From Chlorella sorokiniana (lineage: Eukaryota; Chlorophyta; Trebouxiophyceae; Chlorellales; Chlorellaceae), in NCBI GenBank assembly GCA_025917655.1, contig CP084619.1, positions 3,763,001 through 3,827,000 on the forward strand: DNA of 64,000 nucleotides, written 5' to 3'. The translations under genes and the position numbers were made by a program. The notes beneath the pieces are model-generated. The model had not been told where the DNA came from and did not search any database. It saw only the letters and a program-made list of their open reading frames with translations. Below, piece after piece: positions 33,008-45,798 of this stretch; within the stretch, counting starts at the first letter, position 1; each line of letters starts with the position of its first letter.

Positions 33008-35301
33008 TCACGCCTGCGCCTGCTGCGCCAGCGCCGCCACCAGCCGCTCCGCCGCGCGCTCCCCCGTCAGGTAGGCTCCATGCACGGTGCCGATGTACTT
33101 GACGTGGGTGGCCTCCCCGCAAACAGCAGCAGGGGGACGCCCCCCGCCGCCCCCACCGCCCGCCGTCGCCGGCCGGAGCGGGGCGTGCAGGGGCGCGGCC
33201 AGCGCCGCCACGTCGGCGGGGGTGCAGTCGGGCCCCAGGTAGCTGTAGCTGCCGCGGAAGAGGGGGTCGCAGCCCCAGCGCGAGCTGCACGGCAGGGGGA
33301 CACTTGGCGGCGCAACTCAGCACGCATGTACGTCGCCTCAACCATGCGCGTCCCGCAACCCAGCCCATCTCTCAGCAGCGCCGCGCCAGTGGGGCCGAGC
33401 CCCCGGCCATGCCAGCCCCCTCTCAGAGCCCACTCACCGGTGCAGCCTGACGGCGTCCCATCTGGCCCCGGCGGCAGCTGCACCAGCGGGAAGGTGCGGC
33501 TGGCCAGCGTGCGCAGCGCCCCAGCACCTCCTCGTCGCTGGCCGCCTCCATCGCCGCCGCCGCCTCCCCAGCCACCCATGCCACGGCCTGGTAGCACGAG
33601 GGCTGCGTCGCCTCAGCGCAGGGCGAATACTCCTCCTCCTCCTCCGCCTCCTCCGCCTCCTGCTGCGTCAGCCCAGGCGCAGGCTGCCCCGCCGGCCGCT
33701 TCAGCTCAGGCCCGCCAAAGCGAATGCTGAAGATACCCCGCACCCAGCCCGGCAGCTCCTCCTCCAGGCTGGTCAGGGCAGGCGCGCTCGCGCTGTCCCT
33801 TCCCTCCCAAGGCCCCCCACAGCAGTGCATACGACACAGCAGGGCCGTCGGGGCGTCGCTGTGCGTTGCCGCCGCCTCCGTCGCCGAGCCTGCCTCGCCG
33901 CTGGTGCCGCTGCCGCTGCTGGCCCCAGGGGGCGCAAAGTCCAAGATGACTTTGTCCACAACGCCGATGCGTAGGCGGTCTATGGCGGCGGCCTTGGCGT
34001 GCGGCAGCGGCGGGTCAAACAGGCTGCCGCTCGCCGCCTTGAGCACGCCCAGCGACACAGTGACGATGGCGGCATCCGCCTGCAGCGTCTCGCCGTCGGC
34101 GCAGGCGATGGCGACGCGGGGCCGGCCCAGCTGATGCGCTGTACCTCGCAGCCGTACCGCAGGTCGCCCAGCCGCGCCGCCAGGCGTTCAGCCACCGCCT
34201 GCGCCCGCTCAGGGGGAGCAAAAGCAGCGTGATGGTATGTGTGATGAAGGCGGTTTGCAGCAAGTGGCCAAGCACGGGAGATCCCCCGGCGCAAGGGCAG
34301 GCCCTCGCAGGCAGCTGCGGGCGCCCAGGGCGCACCTGCATGCCCGCCGGCAGCGCTGCGTGCACCCCGCCGGGCATCTCGTCATACAGCGCCAGCCCCT
34401 GGGCACTGCGCCGGAGGGGGTCCAGTGGCAGGCACAGCAGCCGCATGTCACGGCACGGCCACAGCGGACGGGGCATGGTCGGGAGCTTGCATGCCGCCTC
34501 GCCCACCTCTGCTCCCCCGGTGCTGTGAGCGCCGTCCATGGCTCGCTGCAGGTGCTCCCTCCAGCGCCACGCCCTGCGGGCCACCTCCTCCTGCTCCGGG
34601 GGCACCCTGCCCGACGCCAGCAGCTGCCGCCAGGCGGCGCGCAGGTGGTCCGCGGTGGTGCCCGCCGCATCGGGCGGCAGCCCCTCCACGACGTCGTTCC
34701 ACGTCGCCAGCGCGTGCGTCACGGCCAGCTGCTGCGCCTTGCACAGCGGCTGGCTGGAGCCGGGCACCAGGAACTGGGAGGACCACCACTTCTGGCCTGC
34801 GGTGCACGCACAGCAGGGCAGGCTCAGCTTGGGCCAGCGCAGTGACTGGCTGCCCTGCAAGCAGCGCTGCGGAGCCCCCTCGACAAAGTGGCTGCACTCA
34901 CCTGCTGGCTGGCTGCGGATCAAGCCCTGCTCCACGGCGTGCCTGAACACGGGGTTGGGCTCGGCGTCGTCGCCCAGGCCGTGGAACCAGGTGGCACCCA
35001 GCTCAAGCGCCAGCTCCGGGGACACGCGCCGCGTGCATGCGCGGCCGCCGGGCCGGCTGCCCGCCTCCAGCACGACGACATCGCAGCAGCGGGAGCGCTC
35101 CAGGGCCAGGGCCGCTGCGAGCCCTGCGATTAACTTGCATGGTGCGTGAGTAGTTTGGCGAGAACAGCAGGCGGGTCCGGGGTTTGCCGCACCTGCAAAA
35201 CCAGCCCCAATGACGGCAACTCTGGGGCGCGCCTGCGCAGCGGCGGCAGGAGAGGCGGGACCCCTGCTGCTCTGGCCTACGGCTGACGTTGACATTGCCA
35301 T
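33008..35301 (-). CDS. Flavin amine oxidase, polyamine-oxidase-like
   Basis: This is an FAD-dependent amine oxidase of the spermine/polyamine oxidase group. The ATG at 35301 starts MAMSTSAVGQSSRGP. The Rossmann motif VAVIGAGFAG|LAAALALE is split by an intron, and VVVLEAGSRPGGRACT follows, then LELGATWFHG. The middle contains IVTVSLGVLKA (near 34,040) and VDKVILDF. The C-terminus has DPLFRGSYSYLGPD and FAGEATHVKYIGTVHGAYLT, the FAD-closing signature, with the stop at 33008. A Gly/Glu-rich insertion (EEAEEEEEYS, near 33,640) is not typical of the family. The frame breaks at 33,115-33,118, exactly inside FAGEATH, and at 34,118-34,121; both are G/C runs. The gene converges on the LHC gene, with about 100 bases between the two stops. 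The substrate (spermine, spermidine or other) cannot be told from sequence. Confidence 0.85.
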
Positions 35302-36677
35302 TACACCGCACGGTCGGCACAATTCATACGCTGCAAAACGGACCGGCTGACGGGTCCAATAGCAAAGTGCCTTGGTTGCCTGGCCAGTGCGCATACGCAG
35401 AGTCAGCACGTATTAAATTGATATTGGCAATGTATGTCGGTTGCAATTTCGTCCAAACGCACGGAAGAGGGCAAACGCAGGACGCGCACGGCAGGCTGCT
35501 GGCGTGGCGGCATCGGCATTGCAGTTCCCGGCCTAACTACGGATGCGAGTGGAATCGCCATGTTAGGAAGCACCGCTCTCTGCCGCCTGTTGCAACAGGC
35601 CAGCATACTGTTCCTGACTTGGCACTTGTTTGCCTCAGCCTGCATGAACGTGCTCCTGTTCCCCATTGCTGCAGCTGTGGACCTGCCGGCAGGCGCCCTT
35701 CCCCGCCGAGCCCGCCTGCTACTCCTTCTGCAGAGGCTGCCCAGCCTGCCGAGACCGTGGTGCAGCAGGGCAGGGTGGGGCTTGCCACGTGGGTGGAGTG
35801 GGTCATGGCCATGAGCTGTGCTGGTCACCCCTAGCAGCAACCCCAGGTGCATCCCACCTGCCTCCCATATGGGCTGCGCCCGAGGGGCTGCACGCGAGCG
35901 GGGTGGCTTGCTAGCGTGGTGGGCGGAGCATGCAGCGCTCCTTCAGAGGGCTTCGACATCCCGCCAAGCTTGGCTCAAGAGAGCTGGCCAACAGCGCCGC
36001 CCAAGTTTACTCTGCCGGATGAAAGGGCTGGGAGGATACCTGCCCGCATAGTGCGTGCATCCTTGCCATGCGTGTGGAGGCTTCCCGTCATGGGTGGCGC
36101 ATGCGGAGGCTTCCCACGAGGCAGACAGGCTGACACAGCCTGCCTCTGGCGTTTCCTGCATCATCCATGCAAGGTTGATTCAACTACAACCTAAGTGGGG
36201 ATTGCACCTTGCATGATCTTCCTGTGATGCATGGTGAAACCATTATGAAAGCACCTGCGCCTTGACGAGAGGACTCACAGTGTCTCACAAAACAGGGTTT
36301 GATGCAACTTCTTGACACCATACGTGCGACAGTTTGCGACTCTGTGCTCCGCCAGCACCAAGATCGACTTCGTCCTCGTGGTTTGGGTTGTGGCTGTTGG
36401 GCTGAGGTCCGCCACCTCAGCGGCGGCGGTCTCGCCAGACAGTGCTGTGAGCACATGTCAGTCGGTTAGCTACAGGGCTCCTTCTTGTGTCTTACTTTCG
36501 TCTGAAGCGCTGCTCATTCGCTCCTTGCCAGACAGTTTTGCAACCTTCTCCTCGTTGAGCGGCCACTTACGGCCGGGTGTGTGTCCGGCGCATCATCACG
36601 CTATCGCTCTTCAAGCTCCCCGCCGCCCGTCTAAACAAGCATACTCGACATTCATTTACCATTTACTTCGGTGAAGG
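35302..36677. other. Divergent promoter region, amine oxidase / receptor-like kinase
   Basis: This is the upstream region of both flanking genes. A plus-strand frame at 35,434-35,834 (MSVAISSKRTEEGKRRTRTA, then a Pro/Ala-rich end VEWVMAMSCAGHP) could be a small two-exon gene, but it has no recognised domain and I give it little weight. Nothing else is supported. Confidence 0.3.
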
Positions 36678-39600
36678 ATGCGACGCGCGCCGCTTGCAGC
36701 CCTCTGTGTGTTGGCGTTGGTCTTGGCAGCGCAGCCTCGGCCCTCACATGGCCAAAATCAAGTCACTTGCGACTCCACTGTTCACTCCAAGCCTGATGGA
36801 GCCTGGCGTACCCATCTCTGGCGCCTCAGCAGGTTTTGGTCTCGCCAAGCTCCAAATTGCCCGGTGCGCTGCCCAGCCGGCCATTCTGGGCGTTTCGGAG
36901 CGTGCTATGGCTAAATTGCCCGCACAAGGGCGCCGCGGCTGCTCGGGTTTCCAACTCGCCCTGACGGCCCGGCGGCGGGACTGCCACAGCCGTCCACCGT
37001 CGCCGTGGCCGTGCATCAAGCCAAGTCCTCTTTTGGCCTGGAGCCTCGACGAAACAGTCACTCCACTGTCATGCGTGCAGGAGTCTTTTGGGCTGCAACA
37101 GGCCGCTGCAAGCTCGCACGAATGGGTCCAGGGCGCGCTTCCCGCCGCCCTGGGGGCTAAGTGGCTCGTGGGCCTGTCGCTCGCCGTCGTCGCCCTCACG
37201 GCAGCACTCGCAGCCTGTGGCTACAAGCTGGTCAGGCTGCAGCAGGAGCTCTGCAGATTGGTGGAGCAGCAGCAGCAGCAGCGGCGGCGGCAGGATGCAG
37301 TTGAGGGTGAGCAGCGCCTGGGGAGACGCTGCCAGCGGGCCAAGCGGCCCGTAAGCCTGCCCCTGTGCCGGCCCACCGAAGGAGAGGCGTAGACTCGCCG
37401 GACGACAGCGCCATGCTGCGCAGCGGCAACAGCAGCAACAGCAGCTACGACGGCCACAAGTCTGTGAACCTCAGCCGGCAGGGCAGCGGCGGCAGCACCG
37501 GGCAGCCCACCCCGCGCTTCGCGCCGCCCAGCGAGTTCATGTCCCCCTTCCAGATGGCGGCCGCCCAGCGGCGAACCTCTGGCTTTGGCCACTCCCCATC
37601 GCTGTCGCCGCCCACATCCACCACACCACGCAGCAGCCTGAGCCCTGGCGGCACGCTGCTGGGCAGCAGGCCGCCGCGCCTGCCTCGCGACCTGGGGGCG
37701 CTGCCTCCGCTGCCGCCCGGGCACTGCCCCTCCCCCGTGGAGGGCCCCCGCTCCTCCAACGCCGGCAGCGAGTCCTGCTCGCTGAGCCCCTACGCCAGCG
37801 GCGTGTTTGAGCGCCAGATGTCGGCGCTGCCGGAGCTGATGGCCCTGGTGACGGCCTACCAGGCCTCCGCTGCCGCAGCCGACGCCTCGCCCCCGCCCTC
37901 CGCAGCCTCCTCCCACGACTCCGCCTCCGACCACGTGCTGCTGTCGGGGGAGGGGCTGGGCCTGCCCAACCCGCTGCTGTCGCACCTGGTGGACCCCTCA
38001 GCGGTGCAGTACCTGCACGGACCGGACGGACGCCTGGAGCAGCTGGGCGCCGGCGCCAGGTGCGGCGCTGGAACTTGCGCTGACTTGCGCTGCCCCCCGG
38101 GCTTGAGCAGCACGTTGTGCAGCCTGCGGCCGCGCCACCCCGGTTCCTCTCACCCGCTGCTGGCCCCCTCCCCCCTGCCCTGCCGCAGTAGCCGCGTGTA
38201 CAAGGCGCTGTTCAACGGCGAGGTGGTGGCCGCCAAGGAGATTGAGGTTGGCAGCAGCGCGGAGATGCGCGAGTCGTTCGTCACCGAGGCCCTCCTGCTG
38301 CAGAACCTGCGCCACCCCAACATCATCGGCTTCTTCGGGCTGAGCCTCACCGCCGACAGGGGCGTGGTGCTGCTGGAGTATGCGGAGGGTGAGGAGGCTG
38401 CGGGGCGGCAGGCTGGGAGCGGGTGGTGTGTGTGTTGTGTGCGTGGGGGAGGGCATCGAATGGTGAATTGTTAAGCAGGATTCTGGGCAGCCTGAGGAGC
38501 ACCTTGAGTTGATTGTTCAGGCTGTGCAGCCATCACCCGTCCCCCTTGGATTCGAAACCTGCGCAGGCCGCGACCTGCACAGCGCTGTGCAGCTCACGGC
38601 GGCGGGCTCCAGCGAGCGACTGTTTGGCTGGCGGCGGCGGGGGCGGCGCGTGGCGTACGAGGTGGCCAAGGCCCTCAACTACCTGCACTCGCGGGCGTTT
38701 CGCACATGGATGTCAAGGTGTGGGGTGCAGGGTGTTGTGGGGGGCTGCTTTCGGGACGCAGCGGATGGAGGGCGCAGGGGCGTGGGTGTGCCGTCAAGCA
38801 GCCCGGCGAGCCACCACACGCGCCTGCACCGCCTGAGGGCATCCAACCTCGCCCCTCGCCGTTGCAGAGCGGCAACGTGCTTCTGACAGCCTCGGGAGGC
38901 GCGGCTGTCGGATGTGGGCCTGTCGCGGCACGCCGCCTTTGGCGGCTCAGCGGCCACCGACGTCAAGGGCATCGGCACCTTTGCCTGGATGGTGAGCAAA
39001 CTGCCGGGAGCGACGCCGGAGAGGCTGGGGCCACTCCGGCGCCTGGACTTGGGACTGGTGGCAAAGACGTGCTGGGAGCACTGTGCCGAGCGTTGCTGTT
39101 GCTTTGACGTTGGCAGCGCCTGCCTCACAGCCTTGTGAACCCCCTCCCCTTCCCCCCCGTTACTCCCCCGCAGGCCCCGAGCTGCTGCTAGACGCAGAGG
39201 GCTGTGACACCTACAAGTGCGACGTCTACAGCTACGGGGGTGAGCGCAGGACTCTACGCTGCCGCCACGCTGCCTGCTGCACTTGGTGGACGCAGTTCAG
39301 GGGCGGCGCGGGTGGGGCACGGGCCTGCCGTCGTCCAGCGAGCGCTGGAGGCTCGCTGATGCCATGCTCCCCTCCCTTGCACATGCTCTGTCAGCCTTGC
39401 GCAGCAGCCCTTCTGATGCGCCCTCCCTTTTCCTGCGCCTGCAGTGCTGCTCTGGGAGATCATCACTGGGGAGCGGCCGCTGCGGGGCAACCTGCGCCTG
39501 CGCGTGCCTGAGGAGTGCCCGCGGGAGGCGGCTGACCTCACCATGCGCTGCCTGTCCCAGGACCCGTCTGCCCGCCCCACCGCGGCGCAGCTGGTGCAGG

Positions 39601-39947
39601 AGCTGGGCATGCTGCTGCTCAAGCGCGCCTTTGCCGCAGACCGCACCACCACCAGCCTGGCGAGGGCGCGCTCCAGCACCGCCGCCGCCGCCGACAGCTT
39701 CGCCATGCGCATGAGCGCCGACGGCGTGCCGCTGCGCACGATACGCACGGAGGAGAGCGCCGGCTCGCTGCGCCGCTCTGTGTCCTTCAACTACCCGCTG
39801 CTGGCGGCGGCGGCGCAAGGCTTTGAGCAGCCCAGCGCGGCGGCGCGCTTGGCAGCCGCGCAGCCCGACCTGCAGCCTGAGCCGCAGCCGCAGCAGGAGC
39901 CAGAGCTGCAGCAGCTCGACTTCCGCCCGCACCCGGTGCGGCTGTGA
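36678..39947 (+). CDS. Single-pass receptor-like protein kinase with atypical HMD and DVG motifs
   Basis: The ATG at 36678 encodes a signal peptide (MRRAPLAALCVLALVLAAQP). A transmembrane helix (WLVGLSLAVVALTAALAACG, about 37,160-37,220) is followed by a Gln/Arg-rich stop-transfer region. A long Ser/Pro-rich juxtamembrane segment leads to a TKL-type kinase domain. Visible are VVAAKEIEV with the ATP-binding Lys (38,230), the αC-helix Glu in SFVTEALLLQNLRHPNIIG, LLEYAEG, YLHSRAF then HMDVK (38,690-38,715), SGNVLL, LSDVGLSRHAAFGG (38,905-38,945), APELLLDAEG (39,175), CDVYSYG and LLWEIITGERPL. HMD replaces HRD and DVG replaces DFG, but both catalytic Asp residues remain. A phosphorylatable basic/Ser tail ends PHPVRL at 39947. 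The short ectodomain (about 36,740-37,080) is poorly resolved. Frames break near 38,699 and at 38,894-38,896. Confidence 0.75.
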
Positions 39948-40911
39948 GGGCTGGGGCGCTGTAGGTGCCCTGCCTGCCATGCCACGCTCTGCCCCTCCCG
40001 CCCACCCCACCCCCCCCCCTGGCCCCCTCGGTCCTGTGTCAATGTCCTTCCATGCCTGCGTCGGCTCTGCATCCCGGTTTCTCTGCAGATGCGTTTTTTA
40101 ACCAGTTTTTCCAATAGATCCTTCTTTGTTGCACCAGTTCTTTGCCATGCCAGCCTGGCTTGCCGAGGCTGCTGCTCCATCCCCCACCGCTCTCAGTCAG
40201 TACCCACGCCCCCATTGTCATCAACCTCGGAACCCACTGCTGCACCGTCCACCCACAGCCAGGCCTTGTGATACACCTCCCTGGCATTTGTCCCCCGCCT
40301 CTCCAATTCAAGCATTGCACACGGTCCACTATCACTGCGTTGCTTCACAGCGCTGCCTTCCCCCACGGTTATTCTTTGTCCTTTTTCGAGCGGCCCATGC
40401 ACAAGACTTCCTACTCTGCCTGCGGCCTGGTTCCAGCTGTGTCAGATTTGAAGCAATGATATTGAAGAGTGCCCCTGCATGCACTATGCTTTCCACGCCA
40501 AACCATCCTTGTCACCATCCACCGTTGCACTTCACTATCCGTGCCACCTTGCCACACGGAGACGACGTTTTTCTCCTACGGATCCCACCGATGCTGTGCA
40601 CACTGCTGAACAAGAGCAGTGCACTTTGGTTCGAGCTCCAACCGTAAGCAGAAGCTCCAGCGCCGTTGGCGCTGCCTTTCCCTCCAAGCTGAGCGCTACC
40701 GATGCTTTCAACCTTATGTGATCACTTAAAACTGCTGCCTAAATGAAGATCACCAGCAAGAGCGAGGCGAGCAGATGCAGAGCACACCTCGGCAGCCGCT
40801 GGTGCAGCGTGCGCAGCGGGGCCCTGCTTCCCGAGGAGGGCTGAACTGGCTCCTGAACCTCCCCATTGTGGATGCGCTTGTTTGAGTAAATGTCCTAGCT
40901 ACAATGCCCAC
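39948..40911. other. Intergenic region between the receptor-like kinase and the first Plus3/RRM gene
   Basis: This region is lower in G+C than the surrounding genes and rich in short pyrimidine tracts. Open frames have no conserved features. No gene, repeat or RNA is seen. Confidence 0.4.
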
Positions 40912-43900
40912 ATGGACGGCGCCTGGATAAGCTCCAAAAATTTCGCGGAGCTCTTGCTCACTCGGAGCGAGCTGTTCAAAGCGGTTGAAGTGCTGCAGGC
41001 GCTGACAGGCGGGTTTAGCCCGCGGTGCCGACTGCAGTTGCGTCGCTGTCACAGCCACTGGTTCTGGAAGTGGTCGCCTGCGTACGTTGCGGTCCTCAGC
41101 CCTGTAGCGGGCTTTAGTTCTGGCAGTATGAACAGACTCCTTGCTTCCTTTCTGTCTGCAGAACATGTGCCACCCGGGCAGAAGCATCTGCGCTCTCTGG
41201 GTTGTACGTGCGCGGCAGGCGGGGCCCCGTCTACACCCTGTGCTGCCTGGCGGCCTGCCACGTCGAGGCGGGTGGCCAGGTGCTGCTGGAGTTGGAGGTC
41301 AGTGTTCAACTGTTGTTCCGACACAGGCTCACTGCAAGATTATTGTACGAGCCATGGCAGGCGCTCACAGGCTTTGGTAGCCTGGGGCTGCGCTGCGCCG
41401 CGCGGTGTTGCATTGACACGGTGGGTGCCTCTCCTGCGCAGGACGGAGTTGTGGTGGACGGACAGAGGATCTCGGATACAAATCCCTTCCTGGAGAGCGC
41501 AGGCGTGCCGTGTCGCGATGCAGGGCAATTCGAGCTGGCGCGGCTGCGGAAGGAGCGGCTGGAGGCAGGGCGCGCCCCCGAGCTCTGCCGCGATGCATCC
41601 TCCGCGGCCGCCTGGCGGAAGAAGGTGCTGCTGGGTTGGGCCCCCACGCTGGGCAAGCTCCTGCAGAACCCGGGAGTGGGCAAGTTGCTGGCGGACCTAA
41701 ACAGCCCGCTGGGGCTCAGGCAGCAGGCGGAGAGCATGGAACCGGCCATCCAGCTGCCACCGCTGCTCGGTGAGTTCCCCGGAAAGGGGAGGGGCAGGGC
41801 CTCCAGGGCCTTCTGCCGGGTGCGGCCAGGAGCGTGCGGCAGCGTGCAATTCTCAGTCCCGCTGCATCCCCGCACGGCGATTCGCAGGGCAGCATGGGCA
41901 CGCATGGGCAATGGCGCCGCGCCCTGGCTTCTTCCAGCCGGCCCAGCGCCAGGCAAGCGGCGTGCAGGAGCCAGGCTTGCCCCTGGCAGCGCCATCTCCT
42001 CACATCAATGAGCAGCCGAGCAGCCTATGGCAGCCAGGCTCGCCAGGGGCACGGCCATTGCATCCTGTGCCTTTGCAGCCAAGCGGCGTCCAGGAGCAAG
42101 GCTCAGGTGTGCCAGCTGGCAGCACCGCTCAGCCAGCCCCCAAATGTGCGACAAGCTGCGCCTTGGCTGGCTTGAGGTCAGCGGCCTGCCGGCTGATGTG
42201 AAGCACGGGGCTGTGGCTGCGTTTTTCAGGTCCGACACTTTGGTGGAGCGGCTGCTGCGGCCGCTCGGTGGAGACCCGCTGCCCTGATGTGAACTCTGCT
42301 CCGCCCAGCAGCAGCTCCTCCGGGTGCCCACGCAGCCCTTTCTTCTTTAACCCTCTGCTCATCCAATTTAATTGATCGCAGGGGCTGGTACCCTTCAGTG
42401 CACTCAGCGCACGTGCACGAGTTACCGTCGTCGGTTTCGGGCGCCTTCCTGCGCAGCGCCACCGTCCTCTTCAGCAACCGTGTGGAGCGCGACGCAGCGC
42501 TGCAAGAGGTAGCTGCATCCAGGTCCTGCACGAGTGTGGGGAGCTGCTGTTCTCCAAGCACTGAGGCTGCTGCCCTGAGCGGTGCAGATGAACGGACGGT
42601 ATTTTGGGAGCAAGCCTCTCATAGTAGCGCTTGCGGAGGATACGTCGCCCGCTTCTCAAGAGTCCAGCATGCGGTTTGGGATTTTTGTGCGGGGTTGCAT
42701 CCAGATGCAACCGCCACAGCCCTGCAGGACCATTTCAAGTGAGCGCATCCGCAGACTGTTTGGCTCGAGTGCGTCAGGGTGTGAGCTTGCCATGGCATTG
42801 TGCCGTGCAGAGCGCACTTCCCGTCGGTGTGCGGGGCCAGCCTGGTGCCTCGCCCACAGGAAGCCCGGAAGCCGCTGGGTGGTGGCCGTGGTGGCCGTGG
42901 CTTCGTGTACTTTCAGCTGCAGACAGAGCGCGACGCTGCTGCCATCAAGGTTGGGAGGCCAAGGGCAGAGCCTGCCACATGCGCCAGGGCTTGTTTCGAA
43001 GCTTGTACTGCCCCGTTCTGCCCCAAGCTGGTCGCGTCCCGCCTTGCAGCTGCACGGCTGCAAGTTCATGACGTGGCCGTTGCGCCTGGAGACGTCCCTT
43101 ACTGACCAGGCACCGCGGCTGGGCAACCACTTCTGGAGCTCGCTAGTTGACAGCCCCAAGCGCTCGCCTGTTGCACAGGTGCTGCCGCAACCACCACCAG
43201 CACAGCAGCAGCAGCAGCAGCAGCACTCGCTGCAGGAAACCGGGGCTGTGGCGTCCGGCGACGGTGCGGTCGAACCCCGCTGGTTGTGGAAGGCATTGGG
43301 GACGCGTTCACCTCTGGCCAGCTGCGGGACTACTTCCGGGAGCGGTACCCCAGCGTGCTGTCGGCTAGCATGGCGGTTGCCAAGGTCGGGCGCGCCGTGC
43401 AACCCTTGGGCTATGGTACGGTGCGCTTTGCCAGCCTGGCGGAGCAACAGCGCGCCTTGGTGGAAATGGACGGGCATGTCTTGCCAGGCAAGCTGTCGGA
43501 CCGCCTGACGGGTGCTCTGCAATGGCTAGGGCATGTTACGGCGTGCTGCACTCGGTTTCTTCTTGCCGTGCATCCTTACTCAGCGGTCATCGAGGTGTTT
43601 TTGCAAGCTTGGCCTGCATGCAGGTGGTCGCAAGATCAGGACCGGCATCTTGCATGGAGCAGAGGGGAAGCAGCCCCCGCCCACCGGCCCACAAGCTGAA
43701 GGCGCAACAATGTCAGCCACTGGGTGCGCTGTGCAGAGCTTCCCGGCGGTGCCACGTGCCCAGCCTGCGTTGCAGGAGCTGATGCAAGAGCTCAGCGCAG
43801 GCCCAGACCTGGCTGCGCAGCTGCCGCTTGTAGTCCAGCCTGAGGGGCAGCCGCTGCCAGCGACGGGCACGGAGGCTCCCTCTGGGCCCGCCCCGCCCCG

Positions 43901-45414
43901 GGCGGCGGCTGCAGCAGCCAACAGCAGCGCAGGGGACAGCGCCTCATTCCCTTCCTCCGCAGCAGCAGCGTCGACACTGGCCGACAGCAGGGTGCGTGCT
44001 GGAGGCGCCCGCAGCCAGGGTGGTCTGCGCAGGCGCGCTGAAGGCCAAAGCCGCCACCCCAGGAAGCGCAGCCGCAGCCGCAGCGGGAGCGGCAAGGAAG
44101 TCGGGAGGCGCAGCCCCGGCCACCGCCTTTTGCTGCCCGAGCGGCAGAGGGATGGGAGCCGTTCACGCTTGCCTGGCCACCGCAGCAGCAGCCCTGCCAG
44201 GCGGGAGGAGCGGTCTGGTCGCAGCCCGGCCCGCGGCCGGCAGGGGCGGGACACGTGCCGCACGCCGCCAGGCCGCAGAACCGACGGCAGGCGTGGCAAC
44301 GGCACACCTCCTGGGAGCGGCAGCAGGAGGCCATGCAGCGCAGAGCGTGGCCGAAGCCCCCGGCGCCGCTCGCCTGTGAGGGGACACCCTTCTGTGGCAG
44401 GCCGCCGGCGAGGGCCGCAGCAGAGCCCCAGCCCCAGCAGCAGGGCCAAGGGGCCCCAGCGGGGCTCCGGCGGCGCTGCGGCGGCAGGCCCGGCGCGCCG
44501 GCAGCGAGAGGAGCGGTCCCGGAGCAGCACCCCAGACGTTGCCAAGCTTCCAGACCCTCGGCAGCAGCCCCGCGAGCGGGAGAGGAGCAGGCGCAGCAGC
44601 CCCGCCCCATCTGCTTGGACGGCCAGCCGGGAGCGTGGAAGCGGCGCAGCCCTGCTGGCGGTTGCGGGGGCAGCCCGGAGCGTGCACGCAGGAGAGGCAG
44701 CCCAGGGCCCGTGGGCTGGCGCAGCCGTGGCGCAGCGCGGCAGCCCTCTGCTGAGCCAGCACGGCGCGCCTCCCGGGCCGTGGTGCACTCAGCGGCCCTC
44801 CGGCAGAAGGCGGGCATGGCAGCGGCAGCGCACCGCCCATGCCTCCACGCTCTGGTGCAGGCCGATCGCCGCCACCTGCCGCACCGCTGCCGCCGTCACG
44901 GGAGCCTGAGCCACGTGTCTGGGGTGGTCCGGGCATGCCGCCAAAACTGCCGCCTGCGTTCCGTGATGAGCTGGCGCCGCCGCCGCTGCCGCCGCGCTCT
45001 CCCCCTGGCCCTGCCCTCCTCCGCCTCCGCCGCCCTGGGGTGACGACGTGCCGCCATCACTGCGCTGCCTGTTCCTGGATGCCTGCTGGCAGCTTGCCCA
45101 CGACTTTGGCCTCCCCATCCCCGTCGGCAGCCTGCACGCGCGCATGGACATGCTGGCTGGGTGAGCGGTGCTGGCTGCAAGCCAGGTCTTCAAGGAGGAG
45201 CCCTCTACCCGCATGCAGCGACGTGTGGCGTGCTTTGGAACATCTTCGCATGGTGACGGAACCTCCGCCCTTTCCCACCTGCTCTGCTCGCAGGCGCAAC
45301 GTGCTGCCATGGCACTTCAGCATGCGACAGCTTGCAGAGCAAATGCACCGCTGCGGCGCGGTTCGCCTATTTGACGCACCGCCGGACGGGCTGATGATTG
45401 TTGAACTGCTTTAG
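40912..45414 (+). CDS. Plus3-like / three-RRM / RS-domain RNA-binding protein, paralogue A
   Basis: The ATG at 40912 starts MDGAWISSKNFAELLLTR. The next exons give LYVRGRRGPVYTLCCLA and RISDTNPFLE, a pattern like the Plus3 fold of RTF1 (FVR…g.Y.la.I … vSN..fte.E). Three RRM-type folds follow: WLEVSGLPADVKHGAVAAFF to NGRYFGSKPLIVALA (42,150-42,640); FGIFVRG to GGRGFVYFQLQTERDAAAIK (42,670-43,090); and VVEGIGDAFTSGQLRDYF to GYGTVRFASL (43,280-43,500). A long RS/RG-rich region spans about 43,990-44,640. A small C-terminal helical domain ends DGLMIVELL at 45414. Frame breaks lie at 42,691-42,694 and 43,275-43,278. A role in splicing or coupled transcription is inferred from the RRM plus RS content. 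The Plus3 assignment is tentative. A related gene lies at 47,828-51,083. Confidence 0.6.
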
Positions 45415-45520
45415 CTACGCAGGGATGGCGCTTGTTTGGATGCCTTGACCCATTTCCTTCTGCGCTTCCCAGCCCCTTGCTCACTCCAGTTTTGGCCTCA
45501 CATGAGGTGAGCTTTTGGTT

Positions 45521-45645
45521 GCGGATGCCGTCAGCCCTTGGCTGGCATATGACTTGAGCTCCTGGCCGCTGATGCTGTCAGCCCTTGCTGGCATATGACT
45601 TGAGCCGCTGATGCCGTAAGCCCATGCTGGTATATGCAGTCAGAC
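45521..45645. repeat. Three-unit direct repeat downstream of paralogue A
   Basis: Three imperfect tandem units of about 47, 39 and 39 bases start at 45521, 45568 and 45607. Each begins GC(G/T)GATGC and includes GCTGG(C/T)ATATG; the first two also share CATATGACTTGAGC. They lie in the 3' flank of paralogue A, 150-280 bases before the next start codon. Confidence 0.8.
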
Positions 45646-45798
45646 CACATTTTCTTGGCTACTCCTCTGTCATCTGTTACCAACAGCGTGTTAACCGTCG
45701 TAATTGGCCCACTTGAGTGGTTCTTCATACCTAACAGCCGCCGAACTGCACACGAAAGGAGTTCGGTCAAGAGGCTCCCACTCGTTAAAATCAGGAGA

